Below are positions 32,211 through 40,267 of a DNA stretch of 59,320 nt, piece by piece (positions within the stretch are counted from its first letter, which is position 1; each line of letters opens with the position of its first letter). The DNA comes from Pseudomonadota bacterium. Its GTDB lineage: Bacteria; Pseudomonadota; Gammaproteobacteria; Berkiellales; Berkiellaceae. The stretch lies in NCBI GenBank assembly GCA_018241965.1, contig JAFECS010000014.1, positions 1 through 59,320 of the forward strand, given 5' to 3'. The notes under the pieces are model-generated. The model had not been told where the DNA came from. It saw only the letters and a list, made by a program, of their open reading frames with translations, and searched no databases. The position numbers and the translations under genes are program-made.

Positions 32211-34493
32211 GTGAATTCAACATTATCTACCTCAATGAACCCATCTTCTTTGCTATCACAAGATCGTGTGTCAAAGAACCTCATCATATTTTTAGTTTTA
32301 GTCATCATAGGTTCTTGGTTAGCCATGATATGGGCGAGTTATCGCACTTATCAAGAGGCTCCACCCATTCCAACGCTTATGCTTAGTGAGTCTGGGCAAA
32401 AGATAATGACAGCTGAAGATATTGTCGCGGGGAAGGCCGGTTTTCAGAAAGCTGATCTCATGGATTACGGAAGCTTATACGGCATGGGTTCATATTTTGG
32501 AGAGGATTATACTGCGCAATATTTAGTCGAGCTTGGACAATTGGTTTTAGTTCAATTAGCAAAAGAACATTATCATCGTCGTATAGAAGAATTACCTGAG
32601 CTTCAACGATTTGGATTGCAACACGAAATGCAAAGGATATTGAAAAATATTTCGTTAAATCCAGATAAAGTAATATTACCAAACACTCTTTTTAGCCCCA
32701 TTACAGAATTACGTAATAAAATTGTTCATGATCTCACTACGGATAATTTTAAAAAGGGCTGGGCTAAATCAGCCAGTTTATCTGAAGAAGAAGCTTCTAA
32801 AACTGCAGATTTCTTAATCTATTCGGTTATGACTACTGTAGGAAATCGAACAGGAACAAATTACTCCTGGACGAATAATTGGCCTTATGAACCTTCAGTG
32901 GGCAATACCCTTACTACAGCCCCCTTTATTTGGACTTGGGTTTCGCTTGCTATTTTATTTTTTGCTATTGGTGTGGTTGTCGCGATTTTTAGACTTTATA
33001 TTGATCACGAGGAACCAAATACTAGTCATGAAGCTATTTTGAATACTTTTTCAAAATTAACACCGAGTCAATTAGCGTTACGTAAATATTTTGTTGTTGT
33101 AGCTTTATTGCTTTTAGTGCAGATAGGCGCGGGATCTATTCTTGCCCATTACTACGCTGAACGTGAATCATTTTATGGGTTTAATATTGCACGCTATTTG
33201 CCTTTTGCCTTCCTACGAGCAGTCCATATTCAAACGCCGATTGTATGGATTGGGTTAGGCTGGATTGGTTCAGCATTATTTTTGGCACCCATGATTGGTA
33301 AAAGAGAACCACGAGGTCAAAAATTACTAGTAAACTTGCTATTTTATGTAACCTTAACCATTGTTGCCGGTGCATTAATTGGTAATTACCTTGGATCAAT
33401 GGGGGTAATACAAGAATACTGGTTTTGGTTTGGTAACCAAGGACTTTCTTATATTGAATTAGGTAGATTTTGGCAAATTTTATTTTTTATTGGGCTCTTA
33501 AGCTGGAGCTTAATCATGTTAAGAACCATGTGGCCCACGCTAAAAAGCTTATTTCATTGGAACTCACTTTATAGCTTATTTCGAATTGAACATTTGATAT
33601 GGTATAGCTCTTTAGGGGTGGCTTTCATTTATGCTTTTGGCATGATTCCTCTCACCCATATTCACTCATCATTTACACTCACCGATTTTTGGCGCTGGTG
33701 GGTAGTACACCTATGGGTAGAATGGGCATTTGAATTATTTGCCACAGCCATTACCGGATATTTCCTAATGACGGTCGGGCTTGTATCCAGACGACTTGCT
33801 GAGCGAGCTATTCTTTTTGAATGGATATTGATTTTAGGTAGTGGCATTTTAGGAACAGGACATCATTTATTCTGGGCAGGGGAGCCCCAGCTATGGTTGT
33901 CTATTGGTACCGTTTTTGGTTTCCTTGAAGTGTTGCCTCTTTTCCTTTTAATTTTGGAAGCTATTCAACAATATACACATATTAGCAAAAACAAAACTTT
34001 CCTATATCGACTACCTTTTTTATACATCCTAGGGGCTTCATTTTGGAACTTTGTTGGTGCAGGGGTATTTGGGGCACTAATCAATTCCGCTTTGGTGAAC
34101 TATTATGAACATGGCACATTTTTAACGCTAAATCACGCACATACTGCTATGTTTGGTGCATTTGGGTTATTGTCGCTTGGTTTAATTTATTTGGCTTTAC
34201 GGTATATGGCCGGTGACCGTGTTACATGGAATGAGCGTCTTGGCGTTTGGGCTTTCTGGTTTTATAACATTGGGCTAGTGCTTTGGGTTTGTCTTAACTT
34301 TTTCCCCATTGGTTGGCCTCAACTTATCGCCGTTTTTGAGCATGGTTATGCCTATGCAAGAAGCCTTGAATTTTACGATACCACAATATTTTGGCAATGG
34401 ATGCGGTTGCCAGGCGATGTTATTTTTGCAATTGGCGCATTATTAATGGCTTGGGATTTTATCGTTAAAACGCGCAATTTATCGTCTCAATAA
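32211..34493 (+). CDS. norZ: Quinol-dependent nitric oxide reductase (single-subunit qNOR)
   Basis: A 760-residue membrane enzyme that reduces two NO to N2O using quinol electrons. GTG 32211 is preferred because AAGGA lies seven bases upstream; the frame is open to TTG 32190. After the N-terminal membrane helix an extended periplasmic part carries GKAGFQKADLMDYGSLYGMG, then the haem-copper oxidase core of about 12-13 helices with the haem/Fe-B histidines in FLRAVHIQTPIVW, HLWVEWAFELF, GTGHHLFWAGEP and LNHAHTAMFGAFG. Length (about 760) fits single-subunit qNOR, which lacks a cytochrome c partner. It is downstream of nsrR and the DUF1971 gene, so it is the core of an NO-detoxification unit. Confidence 0.95.
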   Translation: MNSTLSTSMNPSSLLSQDRVSKNLIIFLVLVIIGSWLAMIWASYRTYQEAPPIPTLMLSESGQKIMTAEDIVAGKAGFQKADLMDYGSLYGMGSYFGEDYTAQYLVELGQLVLVQLAKEHYHRRIEELPELQRFGLQHEMQRILKNISLNPDKVILPNTLFSPITELRNKIVHDLTTDNFKKGWAKSASLSEEEASKTADFLIYSVMTTVGNRTGTNYSWTNNWPYEPSVGNTLTTAPFIWTWVSLAILFFAIGVVVAIFRLYIDHEEPNTSHEAILNTFSKLTPSQLALRKYFVVVALLLLVQIGAGSILAHYYAERESFYGFNIARYLPFAFLRAVHIQTPIVWIGLGWIGSALFLAPMIGKREPRGQKLLVNLLFYVTLTIVAGALIGNYLGSMGVIQEYWFWFGNQGLSYIELGRFWQILFFIGLLSWSLIMLRTMWPTLKSLFHWNSLYSLFRIEHLIWYSSLGVAFIYAFGMIPLTHIHSSFTLTDFWRWWVVHLWVEWAFELFATAITGYFLMTVGLVSRRLAERAILFEWILILGSGILGTGHHLFWAGEPQLWLSIGTVFGFLEVLPLFLLILEAIQQYTHISKNKTFLYRLPFLYILGASFWNFVGAGVFGALINSALVNYYEHGTFLTLNHAHTAMFGAFGLLSLGLIYLALRYMAGDRVTWNERLGVWAFWFYNIGLVLWVCLNFFPIGWPQLIAVFEHGYAYARSLEFYDTTIFWQWMRLPGDVIFAIGALLMAWDFIVKTRNLSSQ

Positions 34494-34504
34494 TATGGGT
34501 ATAT

Positions 34505-35050
34505 ATGCCAAAGTTATACACGATAGGTCATTCAACTCACGCTATTGAGGAATTTATTGGTTTACTACATACACATCAGATTGACTGTATTGTAGATGTG
34601 CGTACCATTCCAAAGTCACGTTATGTACCATGGTTTAATAAGGAAAGATTGAAAGCATCTTTGAGCAAAGAAGGTATTCGTTACATACATATGGCTGAAT
34701 TGGGAGGATTACGTAAAACAAGCAAAGATTCAATTAATCAAGGATGGCGCAACACATCTTTTCGAGGATATGCGGATTACATGCAAACTTCCTCATTTTT
34801 CATTGCTCTGAAAAAATTAAATGAAACCTTAAAATCTCATCACAGAGTATCTATTATGTGCGCTGAAGCTGTACCATGGCGTTGTCATCGCTCTCTTATT
34901 GCGGACGCTGAAATTGTACGGGGTATTGTAGTTTTAGACATTATGAATGTAAATAAACTCCGACCACACCAATTAACACCTTTTGCAGTTGTAAACAGAA
35001 AAAAAAGACCCATTCAAATCTATTACCCAAAAGATAGCAAAACGAGGTGA
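34505..35050 (+). CDS. DUF488 family protein (long type)
   Basis: A 181-residue DUF488 protein with LYTIGHSTHAIEEFIGLLH, IDCIVDVRTIPKSRYVPWFN, then IRYIHMAELGGLRK, the Cys-rich IMCAEAVPWRCHRSLIAD and the end PFAVVNRKKRPIQIYYP. The C-x8-C-H motif looks like an active or metal site. Function unknown. It starts 11 bp after norZ, so it is almost certainly co-transcribed and may be part of the NO response. The short DUF488 protein at 29162 belongs to another subgroup. Confidence 0.85.
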   Translation: MPKLYTIGHSTHAIEEFIGLLHTHQIDCIVDVRTIPKSRYVPWFNKERLKASLSKEGIRYIHMAELGGLRKTSKDSINQGWRNTSFRGYADYMQTSSFFIALKKLNETLKSHHRVSIMCAEAVPWRCHRSLIADAEIVRGIVVLDIMNVNKLRPHQLTPFAVVNRKKRPIQIYYPKDSKTR

Positions 35051-35145
35051 AAATAATTTTCAGGATTTATTATTTATAATGTTGAACAATAAAATTTTTC
35101 CTATTAAATGAGACAATTTGTTTAAGCAATCAGATAGTTATTTTA

Positions 35146-35283
35146 ATGAATACAGAGTCTTCAGAGAAAGCTATTACTCCTGATCTAAAAGCTTATATTC
35201 CTTTATTAAATTCAAGTCATTTAGACGTAGTCGTTATTGGCGGTGGGATATCTGTAGAAAGACTGAATTCAAAATTACATTAA
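35146..35283 (+). pseudogene. Remnant of an FAD-dependent oxidoreductase (N-terminus only)
   Basis: A 45-codon ORF reads into HLDVVVIGGGISV, the start of an FAD-binding Rossmann fold (G-x-G-x-x-G), then ends within a few codons. The lead-in PDLKAYIPLLNSSHLDVVVIG is like FAD oxidoreductases carrying a C-terminal Rieske domain. The rest of the gene is missing; the following 20 bp run into the ribosome site of the DUF1971 copy. It marks an old deletion or insertion point. Confidence 0.6.
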
Positions 35284-35303
35284 TATAAAATTAAAGGATT
35301 TGA

Positions 35304-35576
35304 ATGAAAACACTTCCCAATGACATTAAACTTTATAGGCGTACCCCAATTTTCACCCATGAGAACGTGCCGCAAGGGTGGTTAAAAAATCATAGCACTA
35401 AAAAAGACGTGTGGGGATTGATTAAAATAATGGAAGGAAAGTTGGAATATATCATTGAAACTGATGAAACATTCTTGTTAGAACCAGGAAAGGATGGTGT
35501 TATTGAGCCTGAGGTTATCCACCATATCAAACTAATAGGGCCAGTAGTTTTTTTTGTTGAATTTTATAAAAACTGA
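35304..35576 (+). CDS. DUF1971 cupin-like protein (copy 2)
   Basis: A 90-residue paralogue of the protein at 31771: LYRRTPIFTHENVPQGWLKN, KKDVWGLIKIMEGKLEYII, GVIEPEVIHHIKLIGP, FFVEFYK. It starts at ATG 35304 behind AAAGGA. Differences from copy 1 are scattered, so it is a duplication of some age or was gained separately. It lies after the flavoprotein remnant and before the GC-rich insert; no NsrR box was seen just upstream. Confidence 0.85.
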   Translation: MKTLPNDIKLYRRTPIFTHENVPQGWLKNHSTKKDVWGLIKIMEGKLEYIIETDETFLLEPGKDGVIEPEVIHHIKLIGPVVFFVEFYKN

Positions 35577-35703
35577 GAAAATAAGTACCTACCGAGAATC
35601 AGATGCATATTTTTAATACGTATAATTCAACTAAATTGATAATTAGCGCTATTATCTTTCTATCTAAGATAAAACAATTAAACTACCAAAGGAGGCCAAG
35701 CCG

Positions 35704-36483
35704 ATGACCAATGTGTTACCCCTGATCTTCTTTGGCCATGGCAATCCGATGAACGCCATCACGCATAACGACTATACCGCTGCATGGCGACAGATAGGAA
35801 CTCAGATTACAAAGCCTAAAGCAATTCTGTCGATTTCTGCGCACTGGTATGTGCCCGACACCGGCGTTACCATCGCAACATCACCACGCACCATTCATGA
35901 CTTCGGAGGATTTCCGTCCGAACTCTATCAGGTACAATACCCCGCACCTGGCGATCCTGCACTTGCTCGACGGGTTCAGCAACTTCTTGCTCCGCTGAAC
36001 GTGAAGCTCGATAATTCCTGGGGCCTCGATCATGGCACATGGTCCGTGCTGAGGCATGTTTACCCTGATGCTAACATTCCTGTTGTCCAGCTCAGCATCA
36101 ATGAGAACAAACCCGCATCATTCCATTTTGAGATTGGCAAGAAGCTGGCTCTACTAAGAGAAGAGGGCGTGCTGATTGCCGGCAGTGGCAATCTCGTACA
36201 CAATCTTCACGCCTACGCCTGGGGTCAACATCTGCGCGATCCTTATGATTGGGCTACGCGTTTCGAAAGTGCAGCCAGACAGTTAATCCTTGCTCGCGAC
36301 CACAAGCCTCTAGTGAATTACGAAACACTTGGCCCGAACGCGGCGCTTTCGATTCCAACACCAGATCATTACCTACCTCTACTTTATGTGCTTGGTGCGA
36401 GTCAGCACGGCGATGTAGTACGTTTCCCTGTTGAAGGCGTCGATGGAGGATCAATTTCGATGCTGACAGTGCAAATTGGATAA
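35704..36483 (+). CDS. LigB/YgiD-type extradiol ring-cleavage dioxygenase
   Basis: A 259-residue member of the YgiD/DOPA 4,5-dioxygenase group. Seen motifs: PLIFFGHGNPMNAI (first metal His), ILSISAHWYVP, LDHGTWSVLRHVYPDANIPV, VLIAGSGNLVHNLHAYAW, TPDHYLPLLYVLGA. These supply the His residues expected for metal binding. The ribosome site AGGAGG is good. The gene is visibly richer in GC than the rest and is followed by a broken SDR of the same composition, so both probably came in together. In vivo substrate of this group is mostly unknown (catechol-type). Confidence 0.88.
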   Translation: MTNVLPLIFFGHGNPMNAITHNDYTAAWRQIGTQITKPKAILSISAHWYVPDTGVTIATSPRTIHDFGGFPSELYQVQYPAPGDPALARRVQQLLAPLNVKLDNSWGLDHGTWSVLRHVYPDANIPVVQLSINENKPASFHFEIGKKLALLREEGVLIAGSGNLVHNLHAYAWGQHLRDPYDWATRFESAARQLILARDHKPLVNYETLGPNAALSIPTPDHYLPLLYVLGASQHGDVVRFPVEGVDGGSISMLTVQIG

Positions 36484-36541
36484 GCTTGTTTATATATGGA
36501 CGGCCAGAGATTCGGATTAGTCCTGATGGGAAAGATATGAC

Positions 36542-36994
36542 ATGCAGGTTGACCTGACCGGCACCTTCAACGTGACGAGGCTGGCCATTCCTCATCTGAA
36601 AAAATCAAACGCGGGCGTTATCATCAGCATGTCATCTGTCGCTGGTCGGTTCGGCTATGCCAATCGAAGCCCATACTGCACTGCGAAGTGGGGTCTGATA
36701 GGTTTCACCAAGACCCTATCTATCGAACTCGGAGCTTATGGGATTCGCGCTAACGCCATACTTCCTGGCGCGGTCGGCGGTGCCCGCATCGAGAAGGTGT
36801 TCGAAGGCCGTGCAGAGGCGAGTCATCAATCACTAGAGGAAATTAAGAAAAAAGCCATGGCAGTACAGTCAATTAAAAGGTTGGTGGATCCGAAGGATAT
36901 TGCAGCACTCGCTGTCTTTCTGGCCTCAGATGCAGCGAAGTCAATCTCAGGCCAAATGTTGCCGATCGATAATGATATGCAGAGTGCTTCATGA
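36542..36994 (+). pseudogene. C-terminal part of an SDR oxidoreductase
   Basis: This frame starts inside a short-chain dehydrogenase: QVDLTGTFNVTRLAIPHLKK is normally residue 90 or later, followed by GVIISMSSVAGRFGYANRS, the catalytic Y-x-x-x-K in SPYCTAKWGLIGFTKTL, and SISGQMLPIDNDMQ at the end. The N-terminal nucleotide-binding half (G-x-x-x-G-x-G) is missing; the 58 bp upstream do not encode it. It is therefore a truncated gene that came with the dioxygenase. Without cofactor binding it should be inactive. Confidence 0.8.
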
Positions 36995-37071
36995 TCAGCC
37001 AATCGGAGGAAAATGGGTCGGCACCTTTCTACCCGATGAGAGAGAAGCCCTAAGGGATCATTCTGTTTGAA

Positions 37072-37126
37072 TTGCATAGAATTAGTATTCTATGCAATAA
37101 GAAATAGCCTGAAAATTCAGGCTATT
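37072..37126. terminator. Two perfect tandem hairpins between convergent genes
   Basis: Hairpin 1: TTGCATAGAAT (37072-37082), loop TAGT, complement 37087-37097. Hairpin 2: AATAGCCTGAA (37103-37113), loop AA, complement 37116-37126. Both have perfect 11-bp stems. They separate the plus-strand SDR remnant from the minus-strand SduA gene, so they likely end transcription from one or both sides, though T-tracts are short (GTTTTTG at 37134-37140). Confidence 0.6.
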
Positions 37127-37157
37127 GGGCGAAGTTTTTGTAAATCATTCCAAAATT

Positions 37158-38255
37158 TTATTGTTTTATTTCTGTTCCAACGATAAATTTGGCTCTTTCG
37201 AAAAGTTCATCAAACGTAATTATTTCTGGATTAATTAAATTACGCCTATAAAGCTCAAATGTATTTCTTTTTGATAAATCATCATTTAGTTGGCATGTGT
37301 TTCCAATTACTAAAATGCCTTTTGGTATCACAGTATTAATATGTTGTTTTTGTAATTTTTCTCTATTTTGTTCAGCTTTTGAGCCATCTATTTCCCAGCG
37401 TCTGCAGTTTGTTTGAAGTTGAGATACGCCCCCGGTTAAGTCTTCACCTAATGACCAACAATTACTGCGGTATAAATCCTTGCCTAACAGAGGAGAATCT
37501 GGTCTTTTAATCTCCACAAGAACAGTAAATTTAATATCTCCTTCTGTACATGCTAAAAAGTCACCTTTTTCCATACCTTTGCCCGCAATATTCTCACCAC
37601 CATAATGAGGAAGGTCTTGAATCATGCTTAAGAATTGATATCTGAGGCCATAACCAAAAATCCATGTGTTATTTTTAAAGAAATTTTGCCAATAGCTTTC
37701 GCTTTTTTGTTGATTTAAGCTTAATTTAAATTCAGCTAAGGCAATTTGCCGTTGCATCTGAATTTGCGAATATGAAAAGTTCAATACTTGTTCTGGATCG
37801 GCTTTTGATAGTTCTTCAAAAATTTTCTTTGAATACCCGTTTTTTAACATGTCCTTTATCAATTTAGTAAGCCCAGAATCAGTTTTGATAGTTTCAGTTT
37901 CATCAGCAACTACCAGATGACTACTTAAATCTTTGAAATTTGAATGATTAGCTAGAGCAAATAAGTTAATAAGCTGCCTATATAGTTCGAGCGTAGCTTC
38001 ACTATCTAAAGAAAGTTTAATTTCTTCACCAGCTTTTAGTGTGGCGAGTGATATAGATGGAGCATCCTCCCATAACCCATTAGGTGATTTTCTCTGATGA
38101 ACTAAAGAGATTTTAATTTTAGCTTCGATGTTTTTTGGATTATCAAGTATCATCGAGCGTAATACTAATCTAGTGGTCTTTGTTTCTGATAATACTTGAT
38201 CTTGAACATCGGCAGATTGACGAGAAGTTTTTTGGATATGATATTCGATAGACAT
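37158..38255 (-). CDS. sduA: Shedu anti-phage nuclease SduA (DUF4263)
   Basis: A 365-residue protein matching the Shedu/DUF4263 type. The N-terminal half (MSIEYHIQKTSRQSADVQDQ, ISLATLKAGEEIKLSLDSEA) is a regulatory region. The C-terminal nuclease has YWQNFFKNNTWIFGYGLRYQ, GGENIAGKGMEKGDFLACTE, TVLVEIKRPDSPLL (the ExK active site) and ILVIGNTCQL. ATG 38255 is preferred over the longer frame (to 38324), because the family-like sequence begins there. Shedu is a known single-gene defence system. It stands divergently beside a CoiA-like nuclease gene. Confidence 0.85.
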   Translation of the reverse strand: MSIEYHIQKTSRQSADVQDQVLSETKTTRLVLRSMILDNPKNIEAKIKISLVHQRKSPNGLWEDAPSISLATLKAGEEIKLSLDSEATLELYRQLINLFALANHSNFKDLSSHLVVADETETIKTDSGLTKLIKDMLKNGYSKKIFEELSKADPEQVLNFSYSQIQMQRQIALAEFKLSLNQQKSESYWQNFFKNNTWIFGYGLRYQFLSMIQDLPHYGGENIAGKGMEKGDFLACTEGDIKFTVLVEIKRPDSPLLGKDLYRSNCWSLGEDLTGGVSQLQTNCRRWEIDGSKAEQNREKLQKQHINTVIPKGILVIGNTCQLNDDLSKRNTFELYRRNLINPEIITFDELFERAKFIVGTEIKQ

Positions 38256-38419
38256 GAAGTGGAGTATCCTTACAACCATAACGAAAGACCACCTACAATT
38301 ACTCCTTTTTATAGGGTTAGTCAATTATTAAACTTTATTTTAAGTTATAAAGAAAATCCTAATCAGCTTAGGATGATTTTCGGGAAGTAAATTTTAGGTA
38401 GAAGTAATTTTAATTATAT

Positions 38420-39217
38420 GTGGGTAACCAAAATTTTATGAGATATTCAATGGTAAATGGAGAGCGGATTGAGGCTCAACCTGGTCTTTCAGGTCAGTGT
38501 CCATCCTGTGGTAGCCTTACTATAGCAAAATGTGGAGAATTGAAGGTTCGGCATTGGGCTCACAAAGGAAATAGAAAATGTGATCCTTGGTGGGAAAATG
38601 AAACCGAGTGGCATCGTACTTGGAAAAACTGCTTTCCCATGGATTGGCAGGAAATTATTCATCAGGACAAGAATGGTGAGAGACATATTGCAGATGTTAA
38701 GACTGCCCAAGGTTGGGTGCTTGAGTTTCAACATTCCTTTCTAAAACCAGAAGAACGTAGAGCACGAAATGCATTTTATGAGAAATTAATATGGGTTGTG
38801 AATGGCGTACGACGAATGAGGGATAAAACACAATTTTTCAAACTACTGCATGAGATGAATCCCATTAGCACAAACCCACATATACGAAAAGTTTATTTAG
38901 ACGAATGTGCTTTATTGAAAGAATGGTCTGGAATTCATTGCCCGGTGTTCATTGATTTTGAAGAAGATGACCTTTGGTGCTTAATGCCAACTAACCAAAA
39001 TATGTGGGGTTATGTCGTAGCTTTTCCCCGACATGAATTTATAGCCTTTCACAATAAAGGTGCAGATCAAGTGCAAAATTTTGATGATTGCTTAAATAAA
39101 CTCAACTCTTTCCTAAACCTTATTTTAAAACAGAGACTAATTCAGCAAGAACGAAGTGCTCTCCAAGCTTCGAGTTTTCGGCGTAACTTTCTTCGAAAAC
39201 AGAGTTTTCGATTATGA
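38420..39217 (+). CDS. CoiA-like nuclease with zinc-finger-like motif
   Basis: A 265-residue protein with a CoiA-like layout. It starts with a zinc-ribbon-like C-x-x-C (GQCPSCGSLTIAKCGE), followed by VRHWAHKGNRKCDPWW and ETEWHRTWKNCFP. The nuclease core is RHIADVKTAQGWVLEFQHSF (D, then E-x-Q) before KPEERRARNAFYEKLIWVV, as in CoiA/PDDEXK competence nucleases. Start GTG 38420 or ATG 38438 is uncertain; neither has a strong ribosome site. It lies 165 bp from, and divergent to, the Shedu gene, so the two may form a defence unit. Its exact role is unknown. Confidence 0.72.
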   Translation: MGNQNFMRYSMVNGERIEAQPGLSGQCPSCGSLTIAKCGELKVRHWAHKGNRKCDPWWENETEWHRTWKNCFPMDWQEIIHQDKNGERHIADVKTAQGWVLEFQHSFLKPEERRARNAFYEKLIWVVNGVRRMRDKTQFFKLLHEMNPISTNPHIRKVYLDECALLKEWSGIHCPVFIDFEEDDLWCLMPTNQNMWGYVVAFPRHEFIAFHNKGADQVQNFDDCLNKLNSFLNLILKQRLIQQERSALQASSFRRNFLRKQSFRL

Positions 39218-39238
39218 TTCAGATAAATTATATTTTAA

Positions 39239-40267
39239 TTACTGTTCTGGTCTCCTAGTTGGTTGTAAATCGATAGCTGGCCTTTGTGGTTGATTTGACT
39301 TATGAGATAAAATGCAATACAAATTATAAGCGCCGTATCCTAAAAATATCGGCATCGTGATTGGTTTAGCTGGAAGAGCTACTATAAAACCTAAACCGAA
39401 GCTTTTTGTGAAAATAGTTCTAAATACTGCCCAATTATCAACTGTAGGCACAACTTGATTATCTCTTCTTACCCTTCTATCAGTTTCAATACCCTTAAAT
39501 TCATCAAATCTTTGCTTCAATTTTGGTAGTTCTTCTTTGATAAATTTAGCTTCTCTTGAATTTAAAGGAAGAGTATCAAAGCAATCTTGCCAATCTTTGG
39601 CAACATCTTTTCTTAGACTGGGGTGTTTATGAACAAAGTGACTACCAATTTCGAATCTTATATTGCTTGATTTAAGATCGATTAAAATAAATTCCGCAAT
39701 CTCATGATTATTACCTCCTAAAAGTACGATATTATTAATGGGGAAAGACTCACAATCCTTGATATACCTGGTTAGATAACGAGAATTTTGCTCTGAACCA
39801 CCCTCGTTCAGCAGCTTATAGCTAAATGATCCTTTCTCAAATGGATCTTTAAGTTTATTTTCATGAAGATGTTTTCGCATCAATGCAACTAGCACTTCGC
39901 GATAAAATTCGGATTTTTGCCCTTGGGCAACAAGATCATCAACGTCAATATGTTTGAAAAAGGCAAAATCACGAATCATTTCATGCTTAAGGCGACGGAT
40001 ACCCCGCTTATGGCTATTGTCCATCAAATTCAATCGTTTACTGGGAATAGATGTAATAGTTTCCCATAAAGTCTGAATATGTTTTGGTCTTAGACTTTTT
40101 TTAGTATCAGTTAAGGTCGTTTTTGCTAAAACCAACTTATCTTCGCTAACATGATCCATTGTTCGATACAAATTGGCGAGCATAAAAGCTGCTGCCATGG
40201 GGTTTTCATCCAACACAGCCAAGAACGTTTTGTCGATCTTTTTACATAAAATTTTAATGTCCAACAT
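39239..40267 (-). CDS. Unknown 342-residue protein with C-terminal membrane segment
   Basis: It begins MLDIKILCKKIDKTFLAVLD at ATG 40267 behind AGAGGTGG, overlapping the gene above by 14 bp; the frame is open three codons further to GTG. Most of the chain is soluble and helical (HKRGIRRLKHEMIRDFAFF, RYLTRYIKDCESFPINNIVL). Near the end one or two hydrophobic stretches (GLGFIVALPAKPITMPIFLG, YGAYNLYCIL) precede a short polar tail. I recognise no family. It is the last gene of the transfer run, co-translated with the 896-residue protein, and could be a transfer accessory protein, an entry-exclusion-like factor or a secreted effector. Confidence 0.7.
   Translation of the reverse strand: MLDIKILCKKIDKTFLAVLDENPMAAAFMLANLYRTMDHVSEDKLVLAKTTLTDTKKSLRPKHIQTLWETITSIPSKRLNLMDNSHKRGIRRLKHEMIRDFAFFKHIDVDDLVAQGQKSEFYREVLVALMRKHLHENKLKDPFEKGSFSYKLLNEGGSEQNSRYLTRYIKDCESFPINNIVLLGGNNHEIAEFILIDLKSSNIRFEIGSHFVHKHPSLRKDVAKDWQDCFDTLPLNSREAKFIKEELPKLKQRFDEFKGIETDRRVRRDNQVVPTVDNWAVFRTIFTKSFGLGFIVALPAKPITMPIFLGYGAYNLYCILSHKSNQPQRPAIDLQPTRRPEQ

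Noticed and set aside
36542..36994. Intact short SDR enzyme
   Set aside because: It lacks the whole nucleotide-binding half, which no SDR can do without.
38196..38390. 64-codon plus-strand ORF between sduA and the CoiA-like gene
   Set aside because: It overlaps the start of sduA on the other strand, has no family match and no clear ribosome site.
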